From assembly GCF_000023865.1 (NCBI RefSeq), contig NC_013159.1, positions 372,001 to 436,000 on the forward strand: a stretch of 64,000 bases of DNA. Direction: 5' to 3'. Below, in pieces: positions 44,367 to 53,316 of this stretch; the first letter of the stretch is position 1, and every line of letters starts with the position of its first letter. This DNA comes from Saccharomonospora viridis DSM 43017. GTDB lineage: Bacteria; Actinomycetota; Actinomycetes; Mycobacteriales; Pseudonocardiaceae. Made by a program: the position numbers and the translations under genes. The notes below the pieces were generated by a model. The model saw only the letters and a list, made by a program, of their open reading frames with translations, had not been told where the DNA came from and searched no databases.

Positions 44367-45241
44367 GCTTCGCGTACCTCCCGCAGGATTTTAGTGTAAT
44401 CGCCTGCCAATTTTTCGGCAGTGACGATGACAAAGTACCAACCTTCGCCCATCAGCTTCTTTCTTCTTGCTTTATCTAGGCGCGCCTGCTTGCGCTTTCG
44501 GTGCCATTTTCCATCGTATTCAATCGCTGTCTTCGTTTCTGGAAGAACAAGATCCAGTCTGGCTACTTCTCGACCATTTTTCATGATGGGGTATTGGGGT
44601 ATCGGTTCGAATCCCCCACTTTTGAGGACTACGCGGAGTTCTGATTCGGGAAGTGATTCTGCGCGAGGATCGATCATCGACAGCGCGGCACGTGCCAGTC
44701 TTATTCCGCGATTTCGGCGTCCTCTCAGGGCGCATCGCAGACGTTGTGGCGTGACCAGTCCAGCGCGTATGAAGGCATCAACATCGGGTACTGCGATGCG
44801 CAGCCTTCGCACCCAGCTGTAAGTTCGCGGTGAGAGGCGCAGTATCAGGTCCAGAGCCGCTCGCCAGGGTCGTGCAATGCGGATACCGTTCCAAGGGCGT
44901 GATTCCGTTGTCCTGATGGCTGTGCGGCGAACATGGATTCCTTGGATAGGGCCGAAACGGTACTGCTCGGGAACAACGAATTCCACTGGATCATATGGTT
45001 TGGCGAGTTCGACGCCGAGTACTGTGGCAGCTGAACGCCCTGTCAGTACCGCTTGCTTGGGTACGATCAATGCGGCGCCGCGGCACCGGAGTTCATGGGT
45101 GACGGGAAGGTGCGCGGGTGCGTAGACGTCTTGGAAAAGTCTGCGGAACCTCGGTCCACGCAATTCTGCTTCGGTCACATAGCCGGCTGCTCGTGCGGCA
45201 GAGCCACGAAATACATCATTGAGGTTCACTGTGGTGTTCAT
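44282..45241 (-). CDS. DUF559/AbiEi-like protein: winged-helix N-terminus plus PD-(D/E)XK-like C-terminus
   Basis: A protein of 319 aa from ATG 45241 (GGAAAG nine bases upstream; a GTG two codons earlier is possible). The N-terminal 150 residues look like the AbiEi/DUF559-associated helical region ([22 protein letters not shown]). Near the C-terminus [30 protein letters not shown] and a conserved basic helix match the Vsr-like nuclease core of DUF559, with the Asp/Glu/Lys set present. Such genes are frequent, mobile and mostly uncharacterised in actinobacteria. The region contains AT-richer stretches than its neighbours, hinting at transfer. It overlaps the end of truA by 85 bases, convergent. 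Confidence 0.7.
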   Translation of the reverse strand: MNTTVNLNDVFRGSAARAAGYVTEAELRGPRFRRLFQDVYAPAHLPVTHELRCRGAALIVPKQAVLTGRSAATVLGVELAKPYDPVEFVVPEQYRFGPIQGIHVRRTAIRTTESRPWNGIRIARPWRAALDLILRLSPRTYSWVRRLRIAVPDVDAFIRAGLVTPQRLRCALRGRRNRGIRLARAALSMIDPRAESLPESELRVVLKSGGFEPIPQYPIMKNGREVARLDLVLPETKTAIEYDGKWHRKRKQARLDKARRKKLMGEGWYFVIVTAEKLAGDYTKILREVREAQSLWKDSDSSRMLRVFSARDASSSSGG

Positions 45242-45386
45242 AGCCACAGCTTTCCTTGATCAGCGGGATTATGTGTTCCTTACTGGTCAGTTGTGGATAG
45301 TTGGCGGTGGCGTTTCCAGTCGTCCACAGAGTCTGTAACCCCGTTGACAGTACCGGTTCGAGCCTTGAAATCGTCCCCATATGAAA

Positions 45387-45416
45387 AGGGCGCGTTTAGC
45401 AGGCTAAACGCGCCCT
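45387..45416. repeat. CGTTTAGC palindrome with perfect 14-bp arms
   Basis: AGGGCGCGTTTAGC, AG, GCTAAACGCGCCCT. Located 15 bases after the stop of the leftward gene at 45432 and preceded by AAAA on the plus strand, so on the minus strand the stem is followed by TTTT and could terminate that transcript. Confidence 0.92.
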
Positions 45417-45431
45417 CGGGAAGGTGGGAGG

Positions 45432-46154
45432 TTAGTCGCCTCGACGAATCGGGCCGAGGATCTGCTTTTCCTTGGGGGTGGTGACGAGCCGGAGTGGACG
45501 CCACAAGTTGCGTCCCAGCGCCACGATCTGGTCGTCCTTCAAGGTCGTCAACTGCCGCATCATTTGCGGTGGAAGGCGCCAGATACGGGCTGCCAACTCC
45601 GCTTGCCCTTGCGGCAGTCGCTGCATCAGGACAAGATCAGCCGCGTTGGCCAACGCGGCCGCTTGCGGATGCAGATACGGCAGCACGTACACCGTCGTTT
45701 GCCACGGCGACCTCGGTGGGAACAAATCCTGCGGTGTGGGTCCCCCGTCGAGGACGACAAGCAGCGGCGCATCCTCGGACGGACGCGGCAACTCAACCGG
45801 CGACAGCCGACGGATCTGCACCAAAGGCGACGGCTGTCCATTCGGCTGCTGCCCCGCCGCATTCGACAGCACATGCCAAGCCGTTGGTCTTCCTGTCGAG
45901 ATGACGACCCAAGCGCCAACGGCCATCGCGCGCATGGCCACCTGGCGCGACAGATACAGACCGCCGACGAGGACGATCCTCGTCGGAGTCGCCCGCAGGG
46001 CAGACACCGTCAGCGGCTCACCCTGCAGACCCGAACCGAGAACGATCCCGCCTCGATCGCCGGACGGACTGATCGCATCGAGTAAGGCCGGGTCGACCAC
46101 AAACTCCGGGGCCACTCCCAGTGCCTTGTTGACGTCGTGCACTCGTGCGCTCAT
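45432..46154 (-). CDS. Uncharacterised protein translationally coupled to eccE
   Basis: A protein of 240 aa. Its ATG overlaps the eccE stop by 4 bases (ATGA), a strong sign of joint function with the ESX machinery. No signal peptide or membrane helix is seen. The order of hydrophobic strands (RIVLVGGLYL, VGAWVVISTG, APLLVVLDGG) and a C-terminal ADLVLMQRL/Arg-rich segment recall the core of a RecA/FtsK-like ATPase, but no Walker A motif is visible, so this is only a fold guess. It has no counterpart that I know of in the mycobacterial ESX-4 locus. Confidence 0.7.
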   Translation of the reverse strand: MSARVHDVNKALGVAPEFVVDPALLDAISPSGDRGGIVLGSGLQGEPLTVSALRATPTRIVLVGGLYLSRQVAMRAMAVGAWVVISTGRPTAWHVLSNAAGQQPNGQPSPLVQIRRLSPVELPRPSEDAPLLVVLDGGPTPQDLFPPRSPWQTTVYVLPYLHPQAAALANAADLVLMQRLPQGQAELAARIWRLPPQMMRQLTTLKDDQIVALGRNLWRPLRLVTTPKEKQILGPIRRGD

Positions 46155-47899
46155 ACGGTGCCTCCTATCGGCAGCGTCGCGGCGTAACCGGCGGCCTGAC
46201 GGCCACGCAGCGGCGTCAACGTCACACCGATACGTTCCGAGATGCTCGCCAACCGTTGATCACTGGCATCGAGTTCCCGGGGGTTGCGTGCACTGATTCG
46301 GACGACCCCTCGCAGTCCGATGCGGTTCTCCTCTTCGGACGGTGAAATGGACATGGTCACCGTGGCCGACAACGCACGAACACTGGTCAGCGCATTGAGA
46401 CCCGTGGTGATCTTCCCCTTGGGCCAGCCCGTGATGGCGTAGCTGGCATGGCCAATGCCCGCTGCGGTCACACCCGACCAGCGTTCTTGCATTCGTACGC
46501 GGGTATTGGAACCCGCCACACCGGTGAGCTCCGCTGCGGAGATACCGGCTCGCAGCAACTCGTCGGGGCTCAACGGGCGTGTCGGTACACCGTGAGACTC
46601 CAAGGCATTGCGGACGCGCGACAACGCACCGATCAACGCCCTGTGCGCACCCGTGACACCGCCACCGCGTTCCCTCACCGCCGTCGGACACCGTTTGGGG
46701 TCTAGCCGGACGGACACCCACGTGGTGCGTCGAGCCGCGGCGGGAAGTGGGCCGAGGACCTCCATGTACGACGCCAGCGCAGGCGAGTCAGCGGGGAGGG
46801 CAGCGCTGCCGGGGTAGGAGTGCCAGGTTATCTGGATGGAGTCCAGCACCACGCCACGGTCTTCGAGACACGGGGCGAGAGCGGACAACGGCAGGTTCGG
46901 CGCGCCTCCCGCCTGCGTGATCAACGCAGGTGTGGGTTCCACGAGGAGGACCGCTGTCCACGTCCCGTCATGGTGGGCGAAGCCCACCTCCTGGTGCTCA
47001 TGGTCCTTGCCCTGCGCGACCACCAGATCAGGTACGGCGAGCCGGAGAAGACTGACTCGAGCGTCGTCCGGCCCGATGACCTTGTCGTCGTCCTGCGCCG
47101 CAAGCGCTTCCACACTCGTGGGAGCGGGTGGAACGACCACGCGGTCGTGCGACCGGAGGGTGTAGCGAGCCGTCAGTCCGGCCCACTGGGTGAACCATTG
47201 CCCGCCCCAGCGCAGAAACGCCAGGACAAGAGCTATCGCGGTGACACCGATCGCGACATAGACGAGCGAGTCGTTGATCGCGATCAGGACCAGGCCTATG
47301 GCAAGACCCACTTCCAATAGCACGAGGTTCGAGACCGGCCATGGTCCGAAGCTGGCGCCAAACGTACGGCGTCGAGCCGGAGGTGCGATCCGTGGTGCCG
47401 ACGCTTGAGGTGTCGGCGGTTTCGGGGCGCCTCCGGAACCCTCGGGGCCGGGGCCGCCAGGCCCCCCTGGGCCACCGGGGCCACCCGGACCACCCGGACC
47501 ACCCGGACCACCCGGACCACCCGGACCACCGGGGCCACCCGGACCACCCGGACCACCCGGACCACCGGGGCCACCCGGACCACCGGGGCCACCCGGACCA
47601 CCCGGACCACCCGGACCACCGGGGCCGCCAGGTCTAGGGGGTGCGCTCGGACCACCGGGCCTACCAGGTGCATGTGGGCCGCCAGCGGGCCCTTGCGGAC
47701 CACGAGGATGGCCAGGGCCGCCAGGTCCACCACCGGGCCCGGGAGGCATGCCCTGCGGCCCGCGTGGGCCTGGACCTCCACCGGGGCCCCCAGGAACTCC
47801 CGGTCGTCCCGGCCTTTGCGGTGGGCCCGGTGGACGCCCCGAAGGAGGCTGGGACCCCTGCGGTGGGCCCGGCGGACGTGGAGGAGTGGTGACGGACAT
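46151..47899 (-). CDS. eccE: Type VII secretion protein EccE with collagen-like N-terminus
   Basis: A protein of 582 aa. The ATG at 47899 ([13 protein letters not shown]) is preferred to the upstream extension, which lacks coding character. Residues 1 to about 170 are almost only Gly, Pro, Gln and Arg, including about 17 GGP triplets encoded by a 9-base tandem repeat. Two membrane helices follow at about 198-240, then the soluble EccE domain. EccE sits at the periphery of the ESX inner-membrane complex. It is divergent from eccB and coupled to the gene at 45432. Confidence 0.88.
   Translation of the reverse strand: MSVTTPPRPPGPPQGSQPPSGRPPGPPQRPGRPGVPGGPGGGPGPRGPQGMPPGPGGGPGGPGHPRGPQGPAGGPHAPGRPGGPSAPPRPGGPGGPGGPGGPGGPGGPGGPGGPGGPGGPGGPGGPGGPGGPGGPGGPGGPGGPGGPGGPGPEGSGGAPKPPTPQASAPRIAPPARRRTFGASFGPWPVSNLVLLEVGLAIGLVLIAINDSLVYVAIGVTAIALVLAFLRWGGQWFTQWAGLTARYTLRSHDRVVVPPAPTSVEALAAQDDDKVIGPDDARVSLLRLAVPDLVVAQGKDHEHQEVGFAHHDGTWTAVLLVEPTPALITQAGGAPNLPLSALAPCLEDRGVVLDSIQITWHSYPGSAALPADSPALASYMEVLGPLPAAARRTTWVSVRLDPKRCPTAVRERGGGVTGAHRALIGALSRVRNALESHGVPTRPLSPDELLRAGISAAELTGVAGSNTRVRMQERWSGVTAAGIGHASYAITGWPKGKITTGLNALTSVRALSATVTMSISPSEEENRIGLRGVVRISARNPRELDASDQRLASISERIGVTLTPLRGRQAAGYAATLPIGGTV
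47473..47625. repeat. 9-base tandem repeat (17 units) inside eccE
   Basis: Units CCACCCGGA and CCACCGGGG alternate irregularly for 153 bases, encoding GGP triplets on the minus strand. Near-identical units suggest slippage and length variation between strains. Confidence 0.95.
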
Positions 47900-48054
47900 C
47901 CGCTCGTTCTCTTCCCCTTGTGCCTGCAACTGAGCTGACAGCCGGATCCCGGCGACTCGCACACTAACCGGAGTTGGTAGAAACCAACACCGAACGGTCC
48001 CCGTACGGCTATCCTGCGGAACCGTACCGCGAGTGGGAGAGCTGTAGGTCAAGA

Positions 48055-49674
48055 ATGCCGTCAACACCGACAACAAAGTCGCAAGTCCAGGCCTACCAAT
48101 TCGTGCTGCGCCGCATGCAGTCCGCCTTGGTGCGCAAGGACGCCGTGATGCTCCACGACCCGATGCGCACACACTCGCGTGCGACCATCGTCGGCGTCGT
48201 GCTCAGCTGTCTGGGAATGCTTGCCTTCATCATCGTGGGCTTTTTCAAACCAGACCCGAAGCCCCCGGCGTCCGGCATCGTCATCGGCGAGCAGTCCGGG
48301 AGCGTCTATGTCGTCGCCGACGACCAACGGAAGCTGATCCCCACCTTCAACCTCGCCTCGGCCCGACTCATCCTGATGGCTCAGAACCAAGGCGAGGGCG
48401 AAGGCGGTGGACAGGGAGGCGCCCCGGCTGTAGTGGAGCCTGAAGTCGTTTCCGACGAACAACTGAAAGACATTCCCAAGGGTCGCCTCCAGGGCATCCC
48501 CGGTGGGCCTGATTTGCTGCCTTCAGAGGACCAGCTCATCTCCCCCTACTGGGCCGTGTGCGATCAGATCATCGTGGACCGATCGCTCAACGATCAGGTC
48601 GCGCGGGACAAGGCGGTGACGGAAAGCACGGTCGTGGCCGGGGTCAAGGACCTCAGAAATGAGCTCGCGCAGGACCAAGCACTGCTCGTGTCCGCCGAGG
48701 ATGGCAAGTACTACCTGGTATACCGGCAGAAAACCGACGCCAACATCCAGAACGCCAACACCGTGCGTGCCGAGGTCAATCTGGAGAACGCGGCTGTTGC
48801 CTCTGCGCTGAATCTCGAAAAACGGATGGCGCGGCGCATCTCGATGGGTCTGCTCAATGCGATCCCGTCCGTCGGCTCGCTCGAAGTACCCGACATTCCG
48901 GGATGGGGCCAGCAACCCGATGGCTTCGCTGTCGAAGATCTGCCGATCGGGTCGGTGGCCAAGACTCAGCTCGCCGACCGCACCGAGTTCCACGTGATCA
49001 CCCAAGGGGGCGTGCAGCGCATCTCGCAGGCCGTGGCAGACATACTGATCTACGAACACACCACGGCCGGTGACAGCGGCGTTGCGGTTGTCACCCCGGA
49101 CGTACTGAGGACTTTGCCGACCGTGGGACCAGGGGACGAGGGATACCTGGACGTCAGCCACTACCCGGATATCGTGCCGACAGTGCTCGACCCCTTGAAC
49201 CACCCGGTGGCGTGCCTCGGTTGGAGCCTCAAGGGCGAGGGCGAACAACGCGACGCGTTCACGTCGGTCTACGTCTCCAGCGAACTTCCCGTGCCGAAGG
49301 ACGAGAACGGTGAACCGCAGGTCGTCAAGATCGGCACGCCTTCGCCGGACAACATGAAGATCGACAACTTCTACATGCGGCCCGGTTTCGCGGCGGCTGT
49401 GCAGTCGGCCACGACGAAGGAGACGTTCGGGCGCGGCAACATCCAGCTCATCTCCGACCGCGGTGTGCGTTACAGCATTCCCAGCAAGGAAATCGCGCAA
49501 GGGCTCGGGCTGACCAAGCTTGACCCCGCACCCGAATCGATCATCAAGCTCCTCCCTGCTGGAGCATCACTGAACCCGCAGGACGCGCAACGCACGTATG
49601 ACGCGGTGCATGTGAACGAGCAGGAAGGCGTGGTGATTCAACCGGAAGACCAGGCGGTGTCGGCCGGGAACTGA
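48055..49674 (+). CDS. eccB: Type VII secretion protein EccB
   Basis: A protein of 539 aa. The ATG at 48055 starts MPSTPTTKSQVQAYQFVLRRM, the conserved EccB N-terminus; an earlier in-frame start would add 27 unconserved residues. One membrane helix at about 45-67, then a large periplasmic domain with repeated R1-R4-type motifs and two cysteines (CDQIIV, CLGWSL). It links the inner-membrane ESX complex to the cell envelope. Divergent from eccE; followed by a strong terminator. Confidence 0.93.
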   Translation: MPSTPTTKSQVQAYQFVLRRMQSALVRKDAVMLHDPMRTHSRATIVGVVLSCLGMLAFIIVGFFKPDPKPPASGIVIGEQSGSVYVVADDQRKLIPTFNLASARLILMAQNQGEGEGGGQGGAPAVVEPEVVSDEQLKDIPKGRLQGIPGGPDLLPSEDQLISPYWAVCDQIIVDRSLNDQVARDKAVTESTVVAGVKDLRNELAQDQALLVSAEDGKYYLVYRQKTDANIQNANTVRAEVNLENAAVASALNLEKRMARRISMGLLNAIPSVGSLEVPDIPGWGQQPDGFAVEDLPIGSVAKTQLADRTEFHVITQGGVQRISQAVADILIYEHTTAGDSGVAVVTPDVLRTLPTVGPGDEGYLDVSHYPDIVPTVLDPLNHPVACLGWSLKGEGEQRDAFTSVYVSSELPVPKDENGEPQVVKIGTPSPDNMKIDNFYMRPGFAAAVQSATTKETFGRGNIQLISDRGVRYSIPSKEIAQGLGLTKLDPAPESIIKLLPAGASLNPQDAQRTYDAVHVNEQEGVVIQPEDQAVSAGN

Positions 49675-49708
49675 TGAGCCGAGAACGACATAGGGCTAAC
49701 AGAAGCCG

Positions 49709-49769
49709 GGTAAAGGCCGGACAGGGAGAGGCTTCCGAAGCGAAGTAGTCTCCTGTCCGGCCTTTTACC
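49709..49769 (+). terminator. Terminator after eccB
   Basis: GGTAAAGGCCGGACAGG pairs with CCTGTCCGGCCTTTTACC with one bulged base, 17-bp stem with a long loop and an internal TTTT. Works in principle in both directions. Confidence 0.8.
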
Positions 49770-49885
49770 GTGCGTGCGGTTGGATGTCTATGCGCTTTTT
49801 CGAGCCGTGTTCGACGTGATCAGGGGCGCCCAGGGCTGTTGTGGGGGGGCTAGCAGCTTCCACGTGGTGGGGCTCTGCGCTTCCC

Positions 49886-49903
49886 CGTTTAGCGGGCTAA
49901 ACG
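49886..49903. repeat. CGTTTAGC palindrome, eccB-mycP gap copy 1
   Basis: CGTTTAGC-GG-GCTAAACG, perfect 8-bp core; outer bases do not pair. Confidence 0.88.
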
Positions 49904-49993
49904 TGTTTTCGTGATCTTCCGGCTCAGTTTCGTAGAGCGCATTGAGCGAGAAAGAGCCGCATGAAGTCGGCTGAAGCTTGTCGGGCACCTAGA

Positions 49994-50015
49994 AGCGTTT
50001 AGCCCGCTAAACGCT
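49994..50015. repeat. CGTTTAGC palindrome, eccB-mycP gap copy 2
   Basis: AGCGTTTAGC-CC-GCTAAACGCT with perfect 10-bp arms and a CC centre, opposite in orientation to its two neighbours. Confidence 0.9.
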
Positions 50016-50037
50016 GTCCTCGGAGAGTGTGGAGACG

Positions 50038-50055
50038 CGTTTAGCGGGCTAAACG
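50038..50055. repeat. CGTTTAGC palindrome, eccB-mycP gap copy 3
   Basis: CGTTTAGC-GG-GCTAAACG, 8 bases before the mycP stop codon. Confidence 0.88.
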
Positions 50056-50062
50056 TGGTTTC

Positions 50063-51658
50063 TCAGGCGCGAGCGGGTTCGGTGTCGTCCTTGCGGTTGC
50101 GGCGGATGGTGTGGACGACGAAGAGAGTGATTCCCAGCGCTGCGAGTGCTCCGCCGGACCCGATCAAGGCCACGGTGACCGGTGTCCAATCCCGGTTGTT
50201 CGGTGGTGGCATGTCCGACGGGAGGTTCTCCGCCAGGGCTGGTGGGATGTTCTCCTCCGACGGCACGGTCGCCGTCAACGCCGCCATAGGATCGATGACC
50301 CCGTATCCCACGAAGTTGTCTCGACCACCCGGGGCCGGGGGATGCTGCGCTGTGAACTTGATCCGGTGCATCACCTCGTAGGCGTTCAGATCCGGATACT
50401 TCGCTCGTACCAGCGCTGCCAGACCAGCCACGTACGGCGCGGCGAAACTGGTGCCCTTGATCTCACGCGCCTCGCCGTTGTCGATCATCATGTTGGCCAG
50501 ACCGTCGGAGCCCTCCGCCGGGTCGAGGGAGATGATGCCCGTTCCCGGTGCGGCCACACTGACCCACGGACCGTGCATGCTGAAGTCCGCCAAACCGCCG
50601 GTCTCGTCGATGGCAGCCACGGACAGGACGTCTTCTGAGAACCACGGCGGCGTGACGATCGTCGTGGGTTTCTCGGCCAATGCCTGGTCGTTCTGTTTGC
50701 AGTTGTTGGCCTCGGCGACGTTGCCCGCCGCCGACACGATCACGACGTCTTTTTGCCGCACCGCATACCGGATCGCCGCCCACATGTTTTGTTCATCCTG
50801 GGTGATGCCACCGTTGGCGGGTCGGCAGTGGTTGATGGAGATGTTCATGACGTCCACGCCCGCGTTCGCGGCGTTCACGATCGCTTGCGCGAGGGTCTTC
50901 AGAGTGCCGGCGCCTTCGCTGCCCTGTGTGCGGCTGTCCTGGGCGGGGTTGGTGCCACGCAGGGACTCACCACCGTTGGCTCCATCGTTACCGTCACCGG
51001 CTCCACCCGCCTCGTCGGAATCACCGCCGCTGCCTCCTGCGGGGCTGGAGCCCTCTTCGTCAGGAGAGTAGTTCTGGCTGGATTGTCTGATTGACACGAT
51101 TTCGGCGTCGGGTGCGACCCCGGTGAAACCGATGTGGTCCGGCGTGTCGGCCGCGATGATGCCTGCGACCTGAGTCCCGTGCCCATCGCAGTCGTGCAGT
51201 CCGTCGCCGTTCGGTCTGACGTAGTCCCCGCCGGATTTGAGACGGTTTCCGAAATAAGGATGCGGCGTGACACCCGTGTCGATCACGGCCACTCGCACCG
51301 GCTTTTTGTCTTTGACGCTGATACCGACATGGCCGGTTTCCGCGCGCATCAGGTTGTGAACTTCGTCGATGCGCAGGTACTGCTGGCCCCAGGGGGCGTT
51401 CTGGATGTCTTCGTTGTACTCGAGGTTGCGTTGTACGCAGGTGACCCTGGGTTGGTAATTCTTGTCGGGCTTGCGGGTGTCGTTCGGCGGCGGGCCCGGA
51501 TCTATCGGTGGCGGCGTGGCGTAGTAGCCGCCGGAATCCTCGGCCGCCGTATCGCCCTGCGCCAGGGCAGGTAACGGCAGGAGTATCGGTCCTGCAACGC
51601 CGATTGCCGCAACCAGCGCCAGTGCCGAGTGTCGTTTCATCGTCCGAGCCGAACGCAC
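50063..51658 (-). CDS. mycP: Mycosin, membrane-anchored subtilisin-like protease of the ESX system
   Basis: A protein of 531 aa with a signal peptide (about 8-34), catalytic Asp127 (VAVIDTGV), His160 (CDGHGTQVAG) and Ser near 404 (GTSFAAPYVAG), the S8 triad. A C-terminal membrane helix (about 497-518) ends in a basic tail. A loop at about 195-250 is very rich in Gly, Ser and Asp. GTG 51658 with AGGGGG is taken as start; ATG 51640 is an alternative. Mycosins stabilise the ESX complex and process substrates. It follows eccD by 40 bases on the same strand. Confidence 0.93.
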   Translation of the reverse strand: MRSARTMKRHSALALVAAIGVAGPILLPLPALAQGDTAAEDSGGYYATPPPIDPGPPPNDTRKPDKNYQPRVTCVQRNLEYNEDIQNAPWGQQYLRIDEVHNLMRAETGHVGISVKDKKPVRVAVIDTGVTPHPYFGNRLKSGGDYVRPNGDGLHDCDGHGTQVAGIIAADTPDHIGFTGVAPDAEIVSIRQSSQNYSPDEEGSSPAGGSGGDSDEAGGAGDGNDGANGGESLRGTNPAQDSRTQGSEGAGTLKTLAQAIVNAANAGVDVMNISINHCRPANGGITQDEQNMWAAIRYAVRQKDVVIVSAAGNVAEANNCKQNDQALAEKPTTIVTPPWFSEDVLSVAAIDETGGLADFSMHGPWVSVAAPGTGIISLDPAEGSDGLANMMIDNGEAREIKGTSFAAPYVAGLAALVRAKYPDLNAYEVMHRIKFTAQHPPAPGGRDNFVGYGVIDPMAALTATVPSEENIPPALAENLPSDMPPPNNRDWTPVTVALIGSGGALAALGITLFVVHTIRRNRKDDTEPARA

Positions 51659-51698
51659 GCGAACCCCCTGGAAGTCGTGGCGCTGTTGGTTTGTTCCA

Positions 51699-53093
51699 TC
51701 ACCCGATGTCGAGATGACGCAGCGTGGAGTACAAGCCCATCACCGCGAGCGCCAACGGCAGGACCGCTGCGATACAAGCGGCTTCGAAAATCTCGACGGC
51801 GCGCCGCATGGGGGGTGTGAAACGCTGGTTCGGGAATACGACACCCAGCACCAGGGCGGCCGCTCCCAACAGCAGGATCGTGCCGAAGACCCACAGGACG
51901 CGGTCGTTGGCTTCCTCGGTCCACATCCAGCCGAGCAGGATCCCGGCCGCTGAGGCCATACCGGTGGTGAGCAGCGCGACGGCCTGGCTGCCGTTGGCGT
52001 AGGTGCGTGCCCGCAACAACAGGACGAGCGTGGCGACGACGGCGGTGAGGATGCCCCAGATGTCCCCGGAGGTCGCAGTGATCATCGCGGCGACCGCGGT
52101 GACCGAACCGCTGCCGATCAGCAGACCCGTCATGTAGTTGTGCGCGGCCTTGGTCTTGCGTTCGATGGAGGAGTAGTCCGGGTAACCGGTGTCTTCCTTC
52201 AGCTCCTCCGCGGTGCTCGGCACGTGGGGGAGAGGCAGTTTCGCCAGCCAGATCGTGGCCCTCGGCAGCATGGAGATCCCTGCGAGAGCGGCGGCGGCGA
52301 CTCCGGCGGCGATGCCCGGCGCAGGGTGGGCGATGAGGGTCGCGATGAGGAACGCGATGACACCGAACACTCCCGCAGTGGCGGCCGCGATGAATGTGGT
52401 GATGCCCGCGCCCATCAGCAGGATGCACGCTGCCGCGACGACGACCACGAGCGCGCTGGCAAGCAAGAGATTGGCACGTATGGTGCCGTCCGGGACGATG
52501 TAGAACCCGCTCACGAAGGCCAGCGGTAACCCTCCCGCGGCTGCGATCACCACTCCGGTCGCGGGTGCGTTGTAGGCCTTGGCGAGAGTGGCGCCGACCG
52601 CGACGCAGGCGAGGGCGGCGACCCCTGCGGTGATGGCCACGGCGAGTCCGTTACCGCCGTAGAGGGGACCGCCGAAGAACAATGCGAGCGCGGCGCAGAA
52701 AAGCGCCAGGCCCCCCGCCACATGGCCAATACGTTGCGCTGTTTCCTTCGTCCATGGCCGGAAACTGTCGGGTTCGGCTTCGGCGATGGCGTCGACGACG
52801 TCGTCGTACAACGGCGGTGGTGGATTCTCGTTGCGCTTACGCAGTTGGAGTAGTTCGCCGTCGACGATGCCGAGAGAAGCGAGTGTCCGGCTCGGATCAA
52901 GAGGAGCGTCGCCGAGCTTCGCCAGTGCCCAGCCGCCGTGTCTGGCGCCCCCGTCGGGAGACACTTCCTTCGCCATCTCCAGCAACATGGGCATGAGGTC
53001 GGCCACCGCCACGTCGGCGGGCAGCGCGACATCGATGCGGGTTCGAGGCGCGACCACCGTCACCCTGCTGAATACCGTCGTGCCCGTTGCCAC
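51699..53093 (-). CDS. eccD: Type VII secretion integral membrane protein EccD
   Basis: A protein of 464 aa. GTG 53093 with AGGGGG upstream is preferred to an upstream extension. The N-terminal ubiquitin-like domain (about 5-90, FSRVTVVAPRTRIDVALPAD) is followed by 11 predicted membrane helices from about 125 to 460. EccD dimers form the membrane vestibule of the ESX complex. Transcribed with mycP and divergently from eccC; the 223-base divergent gap shows no clear promoter. Confidence 0.93.
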   Translation of the reverse strand: MATGTTVFSRVTVVAPRTRIDVALPADVAVADLMPMLLEMAKEVSPDGGARHGGWALAKLGDAPLDPSRTLASLGIVDGELLQLRKRNENPPPPLYDDVVDAIAEAEPDSFRPWTKETAQRIGHVAGGLALFCAALALFFGGPLYGGNGLAVAITAGVAALACVAVGATLAKAYNAPATGVVIAAAGGLPLAFVSGFYIVPDGTIRANLLLASALVVVVAAACILLMGAGITTFIAAATAGVFGVIAFLIATLIAHPAPGIAAGVAAAALAGISMLPRATIWLAKLPLPHVPSTAEELKEDTGYPDYSSIERKTKAAHNYMTGLLIGSGSVTAVAAMITATSGDIWGILTAVVATLVLLLRARTYANGSQAVALLTTGMASAAGILLGWMWTEEANDRVLWVFGTILLLGAAALVLGVVFPNQRFTPPMRRAVEIFEAACIAAVLPLALAVMGLYSTLRHLDIG

Positions 53094-53316
53094 CTTTTCG
53101 CCCCCTACCTGGAGATTCTGCCGCAGGGTGTTTATACCGCGTTGCGGAAAACATCCCGTCGTCGGCCGGTAACCTTGCCGAACCGGCCCCATGGTGTCCT
53201 AATGCCGCCCTAGTATTAACGCACCTGAGCCATACGTGGGGGCAGTTCCGGCGAAGTGTTCCGGCGCGCGCACCCGCATTGGCCGTCAGTCGCCGAGTCG
53301 AAGAGGGGTCTTTTCG

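Larger units (their letters stand above)
49675..50062. other. 388-base convergent region between eccB and mycP
   Basis: Contains the bidirectional hairpin terminator of eccB (49709-49769) and three CGTTTAGC palindromes (49886, 49994, 50038), the densest cluster in the window. A 66-codon leftward open frame here is built largely from the palindromes and is not regarded as a gene. Confidence 0.65.

Noticed and set aside
47473-47625. Possible CRISPR array
   Set aside because: Units of 9 bases without spacers; it is a coding tandem repeat.
47296-47964. Alternative frames through the Gly/Pro repeat of eccE (Val-Arg-rich or His-Pro-rich repeats)
   Set aside because: Any frame through a 9-base repeat stays open; only the eccE frame connects to a known domain.
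49788-49988. Leftward 66-codon open frame between eccB and mycP
   Set aside because: It runs through a palindrome and has no ribosome site or recognisable product.
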